Source: Gigaspora rosea
Lineage: Eukaryota; Glomeromycota; Glomeromycetes; Diversisporales; Gigasporaceae
Direction: 5' to 3'
Length of the DNA stretch: 64,000 nt
Assembly (NCBI GenBank): GCA_003550325.1
Contig: QKWP01000240.1
Location: 97,392-161,391 of the forward strand
Shown here in pieces: positions 1-11,692 of the stretch; position 1 is the first letter of the stretch; every line of letters begins with the position of its first letter. The translations under genes were made by a program, and so were the position numbers. The notes under the pieces are model-generated. The model worked only from the letters and a program-made list of their open reading frames with translations, was not told where the DNA came from and searched no databases.

Positions 1-136
1 TCCAAACGGGTTGGCCCGGTCAATATGACTGTGCCACATATTACATTTGTATAACGAGAGTACAACTAGCCACACGTACAACTTTTGGTTGTCTAATTTA
101 AGTAGTCCGCCTGAAGGTTCTACACTAGATGCCATA

Positions 137-300
137 CCTGCAACTAGTGTATTGACTCGATTATATTATGCTCGATCATTGATCGATTTAGGTCAATAAT
201 CGAGCACCAATTAATTAGCTCGAGCAACAATAGGTCAATCAATGATTGATGATGCTGATCGATCAAATAAGTAATATTGATCGATTAATGTGTGACCACT
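137..300. repeat. GATCGAT-rich palindromic cluster
   Basis: The stretch is packed with self-complementary GATCGATCA/TGATCGATC and ATTGATCGATTA words, with TCGAG(C) in between. A second cluster with the same words lies at about 1790-1968. Both are followed or preceded by the string ACCTGCAAC (at about 137 and 1972). They may be two parts of one element or two copies of a repeat family; no clean terminal repeats or target duplication could be seen. No gene is apparent. Confidence 0.4.
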
Positions 301-1307
301 TTAATTAAAATTATACATTTCTTTTCTTTTTTTTGATATCAAGTAAATTTAACTGGGAGAAAAATTTCATTTCTGGTTACACAGATCAGGTATAAATATA
401 TCAGATATCTATTTTTTTCTCACATCGTTTGTTTTTTTTTTTTTTACTTAACTAATTTATTTTTTTTTCTACCACTTATTACATAGCGAAATTTTTCCTG
501 TGAGTAGTACTGTACTTTTCTATTCGGTTGTTTTCCGGTATCGTCGTTAGTTTGCGTCGTCCTTGCTGGTGTTGCCGATTCGCTTTTGCGTTGCTTGAAA
601 TCGTGTACTGGTACTATACTGTTCGTGTCGTGCTATCGTTTCGCTTTAACTGGTGCCTGAATACTAATTTCTTTTTTTTTTGTGCTGTACTTTTTCTTTT
701 TCAATCATTTGCTGTTGTCGTCATTGGTTGCGTTGTAGTGGTATTTCACTTGAAGTCACAGTGTGCTGATACTGTTGGTGTCGTAAGGTCGTTTCGCTTT
801 AACTAGCGCTTGTATGCTAATTTTTTTCTACATAATGATGCTTTCTTTGATGCCGTCATTTATGTCGTTGGTAGTATCGCTGATTTATGGTGTATTGTGA
901 GTATTGTTTTTCCTGATTCATGGTGTATTTTGAGTATTTCGTTTTTACGTTACTTGGTATCAATTCGAATAATTGGTTTGTATTTGTTATTTCATAAAAA
1001 TTAAATATTTATTTAAATATTTATTTAAATATTTCTTCTTACTCATTAATACTAGTTCACAATTGAATAAAAAAAATACTTTACCTCGAGTTGCCATATT
1101 CTGGTGCCGTTACTTGTCATTTTGCTTTAACTTATAGTATTGCCAAAAAAAGCACACAGGCAAACATACACTAAGAAATCCATCGACTTGCCTCTTACAC
1201 TAATTATTATCAAACAAAATGTTTGAAACAATACCACTGTCATGCTAAAAAATGACATCGTCATAATAAGCAAGAGAAGAAGTGGTGGGTTTCATCGTAG
1301 AGCAGTT

Positions 1308-1357
1308 AGTGTTAGGTTAGGTAGGGTTAACGGTTAGGTTTAGGTAGGTTTTATAAT
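1308..1357. repeat. Degenerate telomere-like (TTAGGG-type) tract
   Basis: The sequence contains a run of GTTAGG, TAGGG and GTTTAGG words on the plus strand. It resembles the fungal telomere repeat TTAGGG but is irregular. No flanking inverted repeat was found here, unlike the similar tracts near 40.4, 40.85 and 47.95 kb. Confidence 0.5.
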
Positions 1358-1620
1358 GGCAGTTATTTATGCAATGGTTATTGTTAGACTGATTATATTC
1401 GTCGCGTAATGATATTTTGGGAATTTGTCATGCAGCGACTTTTAAATATTTTAAATAAACTACTTAAAGTGTAATGGGAAATTTCACTCTGGTTAATATT
1501 AGAAATTCTATTATTAATTACATTGTTAAAATATATATGAATATTTGAATGTATTCTTTTAATATATAAAAATTTAACTAGCATTTAATATTTAGGCGAG
1601 CATATTGGAATTATTTTTTA

Positions 1621-1636
1621 TAATCTGCGCAGATTA
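1621..1636. repeat. Perfect 16-bp palindrome TAATCTGCGCAGATTA
   Basis: The core ATCTGCGCAGAT recurs at about 6595-6609 (and in the duplicated copy at about 9981-9995), with one-sided variants in 3430-3590. It is a dispersed palindromic word in this window rather than a chance single occurrence. Function unknown. Confidence 0.5.
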
Positions 1637-1789
1637 TTAAATTTTTGAAGACCTGCACAGAAAATTAAAGAAAAAGGTAACAAATGAATGAAGTATTACG
1701 TTTAATGAAAATGAAATAATTTTAATTTAAAAAAAAAATAGTATAAAATGATAAGAACCCTGGGAGTTATTATCCACTTACGTGACAAT

Positions 1790-1968
1790 AACTTTTAATA
1801 ATCGATCAATGATTGACTTAATGATTGATCGATTATATCTATTCGAGCTCATAAATTACATGCTTGATCGATCATACTCGATCAAGCATGCATCCTTGAT
1901 TTTTGATCGATTAAAAAAATTTTTTTGGGGTCAATCATCGATCAACAATTTTTTTGTCAAGTCAATTC
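1790..1968. repeat. Second GATCGAT-rich palindromic cluster
   Basis: Contains many ATCGATCAATGATTGA and TCGATCATACTCGATCAAGC words, related to the cluster at 137-300. It lies next to the 3' end of the tRNA-headed retroposon at 1970-2800. Confidence 0.4.
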
Positions 1969-1969
1969 C

Positions 1970-2800
1970 CTACCTGCAACCCAACTAGGGGATTGCCTAT
2001 TTAAACTCTCTGACTTCTACCCATGTTCAATGTTCCTTCCAATATACCCTTTCACAAGTAATTCGCTGTGAAAGTACCCTGAGGCTTAGCCAAACACCTA
2101 TTGGAGGGCATTTGCCCCTGTGGTAAACCTGGTAGAGTGATACCTGTCCCCCACAGGTATTCATCTACGCTTTCGGTAACTTACGCATTCACTGAGGCAA
2201 ACAACTTGCAGTTAGGGGGATACCCTGCAATTGCTACCATTACCTACTACTGCTCTTGCGAAGTTCACTAGACCCAGTACCCGGTCAGTCACTTTTTGAA
2301 TCCTTTTCCCCAGTTATTCCAGACTACCAATTCAGTTGGCCCAGAAGGATCAGTCTGCCAGGCTTTAGATGCCTAAGGTCTCCCTTTTCTTGGTTTATGC
2401 TTCTATAACACATGACCTTTTCCTCCAGTACAATCCGGTGGCCAGGTTGGTGGGCCCCCTTTGCCATAGGAGCTCTTGCCCGTCCAGTTTTCTGGTCAGT
2501 CACCACTAAGATTCTTTTCCCCAGTACTGTTGAAAGTCTAGCTACCTCTCCACTCGGGACTTGCCAAATGGGTTTCTGTTTCTCCGGTTCCTTGGATTTG
2601 TCTGTATAATGAGCCACAATTTCACCCGAAAGCTCCCATTCAAGATGGTAACCAAGGACTACAGGTAGTGTACCCAATTGATCAACAAGACACAGTTACT
2701 GGAACACAGGTCTATTTTTCAAAAGCGTCGCTAGTGGGATTTGAACTCAAGACCTGCCACTTGGGGTGACAACTTACCAACTTTCCTAAGTCGCCACACC
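1970..2800 (-). mobile_element. tRNA-headed retroposon (SINE-like), minus strand
   Basis: This block is clearly richer in G+C than its surroundings. Read on the minus strand it begins with a tRNA-sized segment (2724-2800) and continues for about 700 bases to a short A-run (about 1953-1959). That layout suggests a tRNA-derived retroposon. A 117-codon minus-strand frame (2324-2677) lies inside but shows no known domain and is probably chance. No target-site duplication could be found, and the length is large for a SINE, so the class is inferred from the tRNA-like head alone. Confidence 0.4.
2724..2799 (-). other. tRNA-like head of retroposon
   Basis: On the minus strand the ends GTGTGGC and GCGACGC pair at 6 of 7 positions as an acceptor stem. 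GAGTTCAAATCCC resembles the polymerase III B box, and TGGCGACTTAGG resembles an A box. The T stem pairs poorly, so this is read as a tRNA-derived promoter head of a retroposon and not a working tRNA gene. Confidence 0.45.
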
Positions 2801-2855
2801 CTTTCCAAAATAAAATTTTACGTTATATAATATACTATTTATATATATTTTACAC

Positions 2856-3014
2856 TGGGATTGGAACCTTCTAAAAATTTTCTTAATCATTTAATCATTT
2901 AACTGTTTAACTGTTTAATTTGGCCAGCATTAAAATAATTCAGGCCTACGACCAATATAATTCTGCCTGAAACTATAGAGCAATTTTTAAACAGTTAAAC
3001 GGTTCCAATCCCTA
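2856..3014. mobile_element. hAT-type MITE, copy 1 (159 bp)
   Basis: Ends are inverted: TGGGATTGGAACC at the left and GGTTCCAATCCCTA at the right. The element is flanked by a perfect 8-bp direct repeat TTTTACAC (2848-2855 and 3015-3022), the target duplication size of hAT transposons. A second copy at 52473-52622 shares the ends and the core (GGCC..TTAAAATAATTC..GGCC). It has no coding capacity. Confidence 0.85.
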
Positions 3015-3022
3015 TTTTACAC

Positions 3023-3610
3023 TTTATTAAGTATAATTTTAAATTTTTAAAAAATAAAATTTTTTGCTTATAAAATCGTGCGATTTGATTGGTCGAAGCA
3101 GGGTGTGACATGTCACAAGTGTGACAAATTTATTTTTCCTTTTATTTATTCTAACTTTTTTGGCACTTGTAAGAAACAACCTGACTTTTTTGGCACTTTA
3201 CAAAAATATCAACTCTAACTTTTCTGGTACTTTGCAAAAACCTTAACAATTTGCAAGAATACTAACACTTATTTTTAAAAAATGTTTTTTTTTTATTTTT
3301 TTACTTCTCTACTATTTTTAGAAAGTATTTAGAAAAAAGAGCAAAATATAGATGATAGTCAAAACAAATAAATAACTAAAGCAAACATCAGAAAATTAAA
3401 AATATTAATAGTCAGCAGTGATCTTTAAGTTTATCAAATCAGTGCAGAATTTTGTTTAAAAAATTGCAAAAATCTTCAAAATTTAGATTTTTGCAGATTT
3501 TTTAACTAAAATCTGTGCAAATTTTTAAAAAGTATAATCTTTGCAGATTATAATAGGCGCCGTCTATTATAATCTGCGATAATCTCCAAAATTATAACTA
3601 CTTTTTATAA
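3023..3610. other. AT-rich spacer with short degenerate repeats
   Basis: No gene seen. Three degenerate copies of CTAACTTTTTTGGCACTTTGCAAAAA-like text lie at about 3150-3245. Several CTGCGCAGAT half-palindromes occur at 3430-3590, including a small inverted repeat around GGCGCC at 3553-3585. Confidence 0.5.
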
Positions 3611-4018
3611 TTCGATTTTTTTTTTTATAATTCGAATTTTTTATAATTCAAATTTTTTTTTTGTAATTCAAAATTTTTATAATTCAAATTGTTTTTTTTT
3701 TATAATTCGAATTTTTTATAATTCAAATTTTTTTTTTGTAATTCAAAATTTTTATAATTCAAATTGTTTTTTTTTTATAATTCGAATTTTTTATAATTCA
3801 AATTTTTTTTTTGTAATTCAAAATTTTTATAATTCAAATTGTTTTTTTTTTATAATTCGAATTTTTTATAATTCAAATTTTTTTTTTGTAATTCAAAATT
3901 TTTATAATTCAAATTGTTTTTTTTTTATAATTCGAATTTTTTATAATTCAAATTTTTTTTTTGTAATTCAAAATTTTTATAATTCAAATTGTTTTTTTTT
4001 TATAATTCGAATTTTTTA
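3611..4018. repeat. 75-bp satellite array cut by a contig join
   Basis: A unit built from TATAATTCGAATTTTTTATAA and related ATTCAAAT words repeats about five times with an exact 75-base period; the G of AATTG falls at 3691, 3766, 3841, 3916 and 3991. Each unit contains short inverted ATTCGAAT words. The array stops at the N at 4019, so its true length is unknown. Confidence 0.9.
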
Positions 4019-4019
4019 N
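4019..4019. other. Single-N contig join
   Basis: An ambiguous base ends the 75-bp satellite. Two further single Ns (8862, 36572) sit at repeat boundaries in the same way, so this most likely marks joined contigs and not one unread base. Confidence 0.7.
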
Positions 4020-4242
4020 GGTGATGATAATCACTAGTTATACAAAGATAATTTATTACATATTATAAGAGCTAAGTTTTTTTTATTAATTTTTTCATTT
4101 CAGTTTTTTCTTAAATTATTTAACTTATATTTATTTTTTTTTTTATTATATTTATTATTTTTTTTATTTATTATATCTTTTCTCATTTCTAATTATTATA
4201 ATTTTTTTTGCTACATTCTTAGAACAGAAAAAAAATAGGTTG

Positions 4243-5620
4243 TACACTCCCCTAACAGTGATCACCGGAATTTTCAAATTTATACATGATCAACAGTTAT
4301 GACTCATCAAAACAAAAAATTTTTTTCCAACCAAATTCTGCCAAAAAAGCACCAAAATTTTTTTTACAGTTTTATAAGTAGTTAGCCTATTAGACTTTAT
4401 TTTTATTTTTGTTTCCCCAGTTTTTTTCTTTTTTTTATCATGGTACAAAGGAAGGAACTTACCGCAGAGCAACGTAACCAAATTATTGGTGCTTGGCGCA
4501 GTGGTGTGAGGCCAGCAAAAATCGTAAGAAGCTTGAACTTTCCCAAAAGCACTGTCTATGATGTTGTTAATTATTACAAAAAGACCGGGCATGTTAAAAC
4601 TTTTTCTCGTCCTGGGGCGCCCCTTAAAATTACTGAACATGGTACCCGTCACCTCGTACGTCTTTTAAAGCAAGATAGAAAGATTAATTTGAATGTTTTG
4701 ACGAATAAATTTGTTGAAGCAACATCTGTTGAAGTGTCTACACGTACTGTACAATGTCACCTTCATGAAGTAGGGTTTTTTGGCTGAGTTAGAAAAAGAA
4801 ATGAAGACTCCCGTGCAAGTCGGTTGAGGTGGCTGAAGAAAAAGAACATTGGAATAAAAGGTGGAAAAATATCGTTTGGAGCGATGAATCACGATTTGAA
4901 GTATTTGGAGGGGATGGTTGTGTTTATGTTTGGAGAGAACCAAAGGAAAAATATGATATAGATTGTTTGGTTCCAACTTTCAGTCGGGAAGAAAAGGTGT
5001 AATGGTCTGGGGCTGCTTTAGTATGTATGGTCCTGGGCCTTTAGTTCAGGTTTTTGGCAATATGAATGCGAAGAACTATACTGAGGTTCTCCACGATTGT
5101 TTGCTGCCTTATTTAGAAGGTCTAGAAGATATTGTTGGAAAAAAAATTATCTTTCAAGACGACAATGCGAAAATTCACATGGCAAAATCTACAAAGCAAT
5201 AGTTTGAAGAAAATGAAGTTGATCTACTTCCTTGGCCGTTATACAGCCTTGACCTCAACCCCATCGAACATATTTGGGATGAATTGGAGCATTGTGTCCG
5301 TAAGCGTGTTCCCCTACCAAGTAATGAGTCGGAACTGTTCTGTTTGCTGCAGGATGAGTGGTTTGGTTTAGATGGTTCGATTTTTAGAACCCTTGTTGAA
5401 AGTATGCCTTGTCGTGTTCTTGCTGTAATTAAAGCAAACAGGTATCCTACCCGATATTGATTTTTGTAAATAAAAGTTTGGTTACATAACTATTAAATAA
5501 AAAAAAACTAACCCAAATTGATAAGTGGGTTGTTGAGAAATTGCAATCGTAAAACTTGTAAAAAAAAGATCATTATTTTGTAAATAATAAAATTCTGGTG
5601 ATTACTATCAGGGGAGTGTA
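4243..5620 (+). mobile_element. Tc1-type DNA transposon (DD34E), broken, 1.38 kb
   Basis: Inverted ends read TACACTCCCCTAACAGTGAT at the left and, reverse-complemented, TACACTCCCCTGATAGTAAT at the right. Each end abuts a TA dinucleotide, the Tc1/mariner target. The length and single transposase gene (4440-5460) are normal for Tc1. The right 144 bases recur at 8863-9006 because of the contig overlap described separately. Confidence 0.9.
4440..5460 (+). pseudogene. Tc1-family transposase, broken
   Basis: The intact start (4440-4787, 115 aa) is the paired-type helix-turn-helix DNA-binding region: ELTAEQRNQIIGAW, GVRPAKIVRSLNFPKSTVYD, then the RPGAP linker. The catalytic domain follows in other frames: VWSDESRF holds the first Asp (about 4880), FQDDNAKIH the second (about 5155), and YSLDLNPIEHIWDELE the Glu of a DD34E triad (about 5245-5290). 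Disruptions seen are a stop after the HTH region (TGA 4785-4787), frame changes near 4830 and 4980, and an in-frame TAG at 5200-5202. The C-terminus ends at TGA 5458-5460. It cannot make transposase as sequenced, but the reading is still clear, so decay is recent to moderate. Confidence 0.9.
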
Positions 5621-5754
5621 GATTATATGAATCTACATAAGTACAGTATAAAGATAAGTTTTTTATTTTTTTCTTTGTTTTTTTTTGTTAGCTTCTTATA
5701 CTAATACATTTTTTGATATTTTATAGTGTTTTTGAGAGTTTTTCTGATGCTTTT

Positions 5755-6240
5755 CGATTCTTGTAATCATACGGCGTTCTTGGCGATTTGGTGGTATTTC
5801 ATGGTAATTCGACGTCGTTTTTGTAGTGAAGTGTCAGCATTTTGATGATAAAGTGACAACGTTCTTGGGTAATTTGGCAGAGTTCTTTCGGTGCTTTGAC
5901 GCCGTTCTTGTGGAAATTTGATGGTGTTCTTGTATAATTTTATAGGCATTCTTGTGGTTAAGTGATGGTGTTTTTGTGATAAGTAAAGTAATATAGTGCC
6001 AGCATTTTTGTTGTGTGCTTGTATGCGTTCTTGTGGTAAATTACAGTGCTCTTGTAGTGAATTGATGGTTTGTACGCATTCTTGTAGTGAAGTAGCAGCG
6101 TTCTTGTGATAATTATATAGCATTCTTCTGGTAAAGTAACGACGTTCCTGTGGTAACCTTGACGGTGTTTTTATAGTGAATTGATGGTGTACTTGTATGT
6201 GTTCTTGTGGTAAATTATGTTGTTCTTGTAGGGTAGCACA
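5755..6240. repeat. Degenerate minisatellite (TTCTTGTGGTAA.. units)
   Basis: Many imperfect copies of GTTCTTGTGGTAAATTGATGG-like text follow each other with roughly 25-45 base spacing. The minus strand is open across it (118 codons, 5767-6123) only because the repeat avoids stops; the translation is a repetitive Q/H/N/T-rich string with no domain. The same array is at 9141-9626. Confidence 0.7.
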
Positions 6241-7899
6241 GGATTAGAGTTAGGGTATCACAAAATTAGTGTAAAAGTTTAGAGTTAGAGTAGTACAGAA
6301 TTAGTACAAAATATTTATAATGTATAAGTGATATTATATATAAATGTAAAATAAAAATATATTATTAAATAAATTTAAATAAATATATAAATATAAATTC
6401 AGTAAATAAATTAATATAATATAACTAGTAAATTCACTCTAAATTTTGGCCTGAATTACTTTTTATTATTTAATAAAAATTTGCGCAAATTTATATATTT
6501 CTAAAATCTGTGCAGAATTTGTTAAAAATTTTTCTTCAACTATAATTGTGGGGTACAGATCTTCGCAGATTTTTGATTTTTATCAGGTTTTAAAAATCTG
6601 CGCAGATCTGCACCTAAAAAATTCTCCTGATAAAGACTATAGTTAGAACAAAAAAGCAAAGATAATAGCTAACTGCAAAATATACAAAAATAAGTATATA
6701 AGGCTAATTTTTTTATTTTTTCTTCTACAAATAGTAATAGAATTAGATGACAAAATGCAAATGTAGTTAAAATAATATGTAATAATGTGAAAATAATAAT
6801 GTAAAGAATATATAATAATTAAAATATAATATATAATAAAATATGTAATATTAATTAAAAATATTTAAAAATATAATATATATAATGTATAATAATAATA
6901 AACAAAAATATAAAATTTTAAAAAATTTTAAAAATATATGAAATATTGTGAAATATTGTAAAAAAAACTGCAGATTTAAGTGATAATATATGAAATATTG
7001 TTTCCTGTAACCCCTAAATTGAGATAATTAGATAAGGTTTGTATTGTTTTATTTGGCCTATTTTGCAATATTTTGCAATATTTCACAATATATTTTGAAA
7101 TATTTCGAAAGAAATGCATACCAAAATCTTTCAAAAGATTGTGATTTTTTCAAAAGATTTGTATCAATTGCAATTCTTTTAAAAGATTTCAGTATGCAAT
7201 TTCTTTCAAAAAGGTTTGTATATTTATTTTGCTGATGTATATGAATTATTTAGAATTAGATAAAGTAACATACCATGTATGGATAGGGATGGCTACTAAA
7301 AAAAATATCATATAATAAATAGCACACCCCTAACAATTACATGTGATAGGATAAGTAAAAGTAGGCTCCAATATGCTCAATCTAATGAGCTAATTATTTG
7401 ATTAAAATTTAAGGGTAGGGTGAATATAGATCATTTTTCATATGATCTACGTGGTATTTTAGAATTTTATATAGTAAATAAAAAAATGCTTCTGATAAAT
7501 TTTTTTAAGGTCTTGACCAATTTGTATAAAATTTACATAATAGGTAGGTTTAAATAGTTTGTTTATAATAATAAAGTTGTGCAATATCCATTGCTTTAAA
7601 AAAAATCAACTTTATATATAATTAAATTTTTGTAGGATGCTATATGATTTTTGTAGGTTGTACAAAGAATTGATTGGTTAGATCATATGATGTTTACATG
7701 TAAATCATATGATATCATATAAATTGGTTATACAAAGTTGATCTACAATCAATTTTATATGAAATTGGAAATTTGTACACTCTACCCTTAAATAAATCAA
7801 TTTAACAAATTATGGTTATTAAGTTTGTTTAGATTATTTAAAATAAAATAAATTTATTGGTAAATTGCTTGTATAAAAAGTTATAATAATCAAATTAAA
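6241..7899. other. AT-rich spacer, no gene seen
   Basis: Contains a telomere-like GTTAGGG at 6249-6255, the palindrome AATCTGCGCAGATCT near 6595-6609, long ATAATATA runs at 6770-6960, and a small run of CAAAAGATT repeats at 7125-7215. No open frame has coding character. Repeated at 9627-11285. Confidence 0.6.
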
Positions 7900-8861
7900 A
7901 TTTATTGGAACTCTTTCCTGTAGATCTGAAAATCATAATAAAATTGGCAAACAGTGTAATCGGCATAGAGTTTATCACATAACTATAATACAAATAGTCA
8001 AAGGTGGCCACGGTTGGCCTCTCAACCTAAAGGAGACATAATTATTAGACGATGAGGAAGGCAGTCTTACTACAAACACCAACTTCTTTTTTTCTCCTTT
8101 TACTATCCCTACGGGGGTTGGCGAAACACACAAAAACTATCACAGACAGAAAATTTGCACCTTACGGTGTTGCAGTGCTTGGAGCAGATATGCCAAAGAA
8201 TAAGAAGAGGAAAATAGCTAACTTGCCGGCAAACCCCCCTGCCAAGTACATCAAACATAAACATGGAAAAACCTTCACCTACACAGTACGCTCAAGAACC
8301 CAATGAAAAAACTTCTCAAAAATTAGCAAAAAGTGGCGATTCTAGCTTACCCCCGGAAAAAGGATCTACATTGACATTACCACAACAACAAACCAACCTT
8401 GACCAAGATGTTCCCACGCATCCAACAACGACATCACAACAACAAACCGGTACTGACCCGATTTCTCCCACGCCTATAATTTTGGAAAATCAAAATTCCC
8501 ATGGACCCCAAGCCACATGTACAAATATACTCCAGAATCTGGACCAAAATAATCAGAGCTCCCTGGACCCTGTCCAGACCCTTTCCACACCGGTTAATAT
8601 GGAAACTGATTCAGAAACTACCTCAACCCCAACATCCCATCCCTCCTCGGCAACAGTAATACTCCCCCAAACCAAGAGCTGATGAATGACAATACAGAAA
8701 AAATAGAAGAAGATACTGAGATGGACACCGAATCTGTAGACACTATTCAAGAACAACCAATAACCCATAAGCTAAGTTATAGCCAAGCCCTCAGAGGTAA
8801 CAAGGATCACACCTGGCAACCTAACCTAGTTGCTCAACAACGCAGATTAGATCAAGAAAAA
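7900..8861 (+). mobile_element. LINE 5' part, truncated by contig join (duplicate copy)
   Basis: This is identical to 11286-12247, the 5' part of the full LINE described there. It carries the 5' untranslated region, the small 84-codon frame (8052-8306), the 139-codon start of ORF1 (8263-8682) and the next frame (8682-8861). It stops abruptly at the N. It probably represents the same genomic locus as the second copy. Confidence 0.85.
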
Positions 8862-8862
8862 N
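8862..8862. other. Single-N contig join inside duplicated block
   Basis: The base before the N continues LINE ORF1; the base after it resumes inside the Tc1 3' region at the sequence already seen from 5477. This is the seam of the overlap. Confidence 0.85.
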
Positions 8863-11270
8863 TTTGGTTACATAACTATTAAATAAAAAAAAACTAACCC
8901 AAATTGATAAGTGGGTTGTTGAGAAATTGCAATCGTAAAACTTGTAAAAAAAAGATCATTATTTTGTAAATAATAAAATTCTGGTGATTACTATCAGGGG
9001 AGTGTAGATTATATGAATCTACATAAGTACAGTATAAAGATAAGTTTTTTATTTTTTTCTTTGTTTTTTTTTGTTAGCTTCTTATACTAATACATTTTTT
9101 GATATTTTATAGTGTTTTTGAGAGTTTTTCTGATGCTTTTCGATTCTTGTAATCATACGGCGTTCTTGGCGATTTGGTGGTATTTCATGGTAATTCGACG
9201 TCGTTTTTGTAGTGAAGTGTCAGCATTTTGATGATAAAGTGACAACGTTCTTGGGTAATTTGGCAGAGTTCTTTCGGTGCTTTGACGCCGTTCTTGTGGA
9301 AATTTGATGGTGTTCTTGTATAATTTTATAGGCATTCTTGTGGTTAAGTGATGGTGTTTTTGTGATAAGTAAAGTAATATAGTGCCAGCATTTTTGTTGT
9401 GTGCTTGTATGCGTTCTTGTGGTAAATTACAGTGCTCTTGTAGTGAATTGATGGTTTGTACGCATTCTTGTAGTGAAGTAGCAGCGTTCTTGTGATAATT
9501 ATATAGCATTCTTCTGGTAAAGTAACGACGTTCCTGTGGTAACCTTGACGGTGTTTTTATAGTGAATTGATGGTGTACTTGTATGTGTTCTTGTGGTAAA
9601 TTATGTTGTTCTTGTAGGGTAGCACAGGATTAGAGTTAGGGTATCACAAAATTAGTGTAAAAGTTTAGAGTTAGAGTAGTACAGAATTAGTACAAAATAT
9701 TTATAATGTATAAGTGATATTATATATAAATGTAAAATAAAAATATATTATTAAATAAATTTAAATAAATATATAAATATAAATTCAGTAAATAAATTAA
9801 TATAATATAACTAGTAAATTCACTCTAAATTTTGGCCTGAATTACTTTTTATTATTTAATAAAAATTTGCGCAAATTTATATATTTCTAAAATCTGTGCA
9901 GAATTTGTTAAAAATTTTTCTTCAACTATAATTGTGGGGTACAGATCTTCGCAGATTTTTGATTTTTATCAGGTTTTAAAAATCTGCGCAGATCTGCACC
10001 TAAAAAATTCTCCTGATAAAGACTATAGTTAGAACAAAAAAGCAAAGATAATAGCTAACTGCAAAATATACAAAAATAAGTATATAAGGCTAATTTTTTT
10101 ATTTTTTCTTCTACAAATAGTAATAGAATTAGATGACAAAATGCAAATGTAGTTAAAATAATATGTAATAATGTGAAAATAATAATGTAAAGAATATATA
10201 ATAATTAAAATATAATATATAATAAAATATGTAATATTAATTAAAAATATTTAAAAATATAATATATATAATGTATAATAATAATAAACAAAAATATAAA
10301 ATTTTAAAAAATTTTAAAAATATATGAAATATTGTGAAATATTGTAAAAAAAACTGCAGATTTAAGTGATAATATATGAAATATTGTTTCCTGTAACCCC
10401 TAAATTGAGATAATTAGATAAGGTTTGTATTGTTTTATTTGGCCTATTTTGCAATATTTTGCAATATTTCACAATATATTTTGAAATATTTCGAAAGAAA
10501 TGCATACCAAAATCTTTCAAAAGATTGTGATTTTTTCAAAAGATTTGTATCAATTGCAATTCTTTTAAAAGATTTCAGTATGCAATTTCTTTCAAAAAGG
10601 TTTGTATATTTATTTTGCTGATGTATATGAATTATTTAGAATTAGATAAAGTAACATACCATGTATGGATAGGGATGGCTACTAAAAAAAATATCATATA
10701 ATAAATAGCACACCCCTAACAATTACATGTGATAGGATAAGTAAAAGTAGGCTCCAATATGCTCAATCTAATGAGCTAATTATTTGATTAAAATTTAAGG
10801 GTAGGGTGAATATAGATCATTTTTCATATGATCTACGTGGTATTTTAGAATTTTATATAGTAAATAAAAAAATGCTTCTGATAAATTTTTTTAAGGTCTT
10901 GACCAATTTGTATAAAATTTACATAATAGGTAGGTTTAAATAGTTTGTTTATAATAATAAAGTTGTGCAATATCCATTGCTTTAAAAAAAATCAACTTTA
11001 TATATAATTAAATTTTTGTAGGATGCTATATGATTTTTGTAGGTTGTACAAAGAATTGATTGGTTAGATCATATGATGTTTACATGTAAATCATATGATA
11101 TCATATAAATTGGTTATACAAAGTTGATCTACAATCAATTTTATATGAAATTGGAAATTTGTACACTCTACCCTTAAATAAATCAATTTAACAAATTATG
11201 GTTATTAAGTTTGTTTAGATTATTTAAAATAAAATAAATTTATTGGTAAATTGCTTGTATAAAAAGTTAT

Positions 11271-11285
11271 AATAATCAAATTAAA
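11271..11285. repeat. LINE target-site duplication, 5' copy
   Basis: AATAATCAAATTAAA, identical over 15 bases to 19158-19172 immediately after the poly(A)/TAA tail of the LINE. It fixes the element boundaries. Confidence 0.85.
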
Positions 11286-11437
11286 ATTTATTGGAACTCT
11301 TTCCTGTAGATCTGAAAATCATAATAAAATTGGCAAACAGTGTAATCGGCATAGAGTTTATCACATAACTATAATACAAATAGTCAAAGGTGGCCACGGT
11401 TGGCCTCTCAACCTAAAGGAGACATAATTATTAGACG

Positions 11438-11692
11438 ATGAGGAAGGCAGTCTTACTACAAACACCAACTTCTTTTTTTCTCCTTTTACTATCCCTACGG
11501 GGGTTGGCGAAACACACAAAAACTATCACAGACAGAAAATTTGCACCTTACGGTGTTGCAGTGCTTGGAGCAGATATGCCAAAGAATAAGAAGAGGAAAA
11601 TAGCTAACTTGCCGGCAAACCCCCCTGCCAAGTACATCAAACATAAACATGGAAAAACCTTCACCTACACAGTACGCTCAAGAACCCAATGA
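11438..11692 (+). CDS. Small LINE leader ORF, 84 aa
   Basis: Begins with a basic and hydrophobic stretch (MRKAVLLQTPTSFFLLLLSL) and ends in a lysine-rich part (MPKNKKRKIA). It overlaps the ORF1 start in another frame. It could be translated from the LINE 5' leader or be chance; no family recognised. The identical copy is at 8052-8306. Confidence 0.25.
   Translation: MRKAVLLQTPTSFFLLLLSLRGLAKHTKTITDRKFAPYGVAVLGADMPKNKKRKIANLPANPPAKYIKHKHGKTFTYTVRSRTQ

Larger units (their letters stand above)
301..1780. other. AT-rich intergenic stretch with short repeats
   Basis: No convincing gene. It holds T-runs, a direct repeat of about 55 bases (about 615-675 and 768-825, sharing TCGTTTCGCTTTAACT), a telomere-like GTTAGG tract at 1308-1357, and a perfect 16-base palindrome at 1621-1636. 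Short open frames at 528-806 and 810-1004 are low-complexity (F, V, C rich) and have no recognisable domain. Confidence 0.5.
5477..8861. repeat. Segment repeated exactly at 8863-12247 (likely assembly overlap)
   Basis: Every feature in this 3,385-base block reappears with a constant offset of 3,386 bases, including identical translations of five open frames. The two copies meet at a single N (8862). The first copy starts inside the Tc1 element and ends in the middle of a LINE. Exact identity plus an N at the seam points to two contig ends that overlap but were not merged. The block holds the Tc1 right end, a minisatellite, AT-rich DNA and the LINE 5' end. Confidence 0.85.

Noticed and set aside
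2724-2799. Functional tRNA gene
   Set aside because: Acceptor ends pair, but the T stem is poor and a long retroposon body follows; better read as a tRNA-derived head.
3611-4018. CRISPR-like array
   Set aside because: The units are contiguous 75-bp satellites without unique spacers, and the genome is eukaryotic.
4290-4652. 120-codon minus-strand frame in the Tc1 element
   Set aside because: Opposite the transposase helix-turn-helix coding region.
5767-6123. 118-codon minus-strand frame (also at 9153-9509)
   Set aside because: Produced by a degenerate minisatellite that avoids stops; repetitive translation without a domain.
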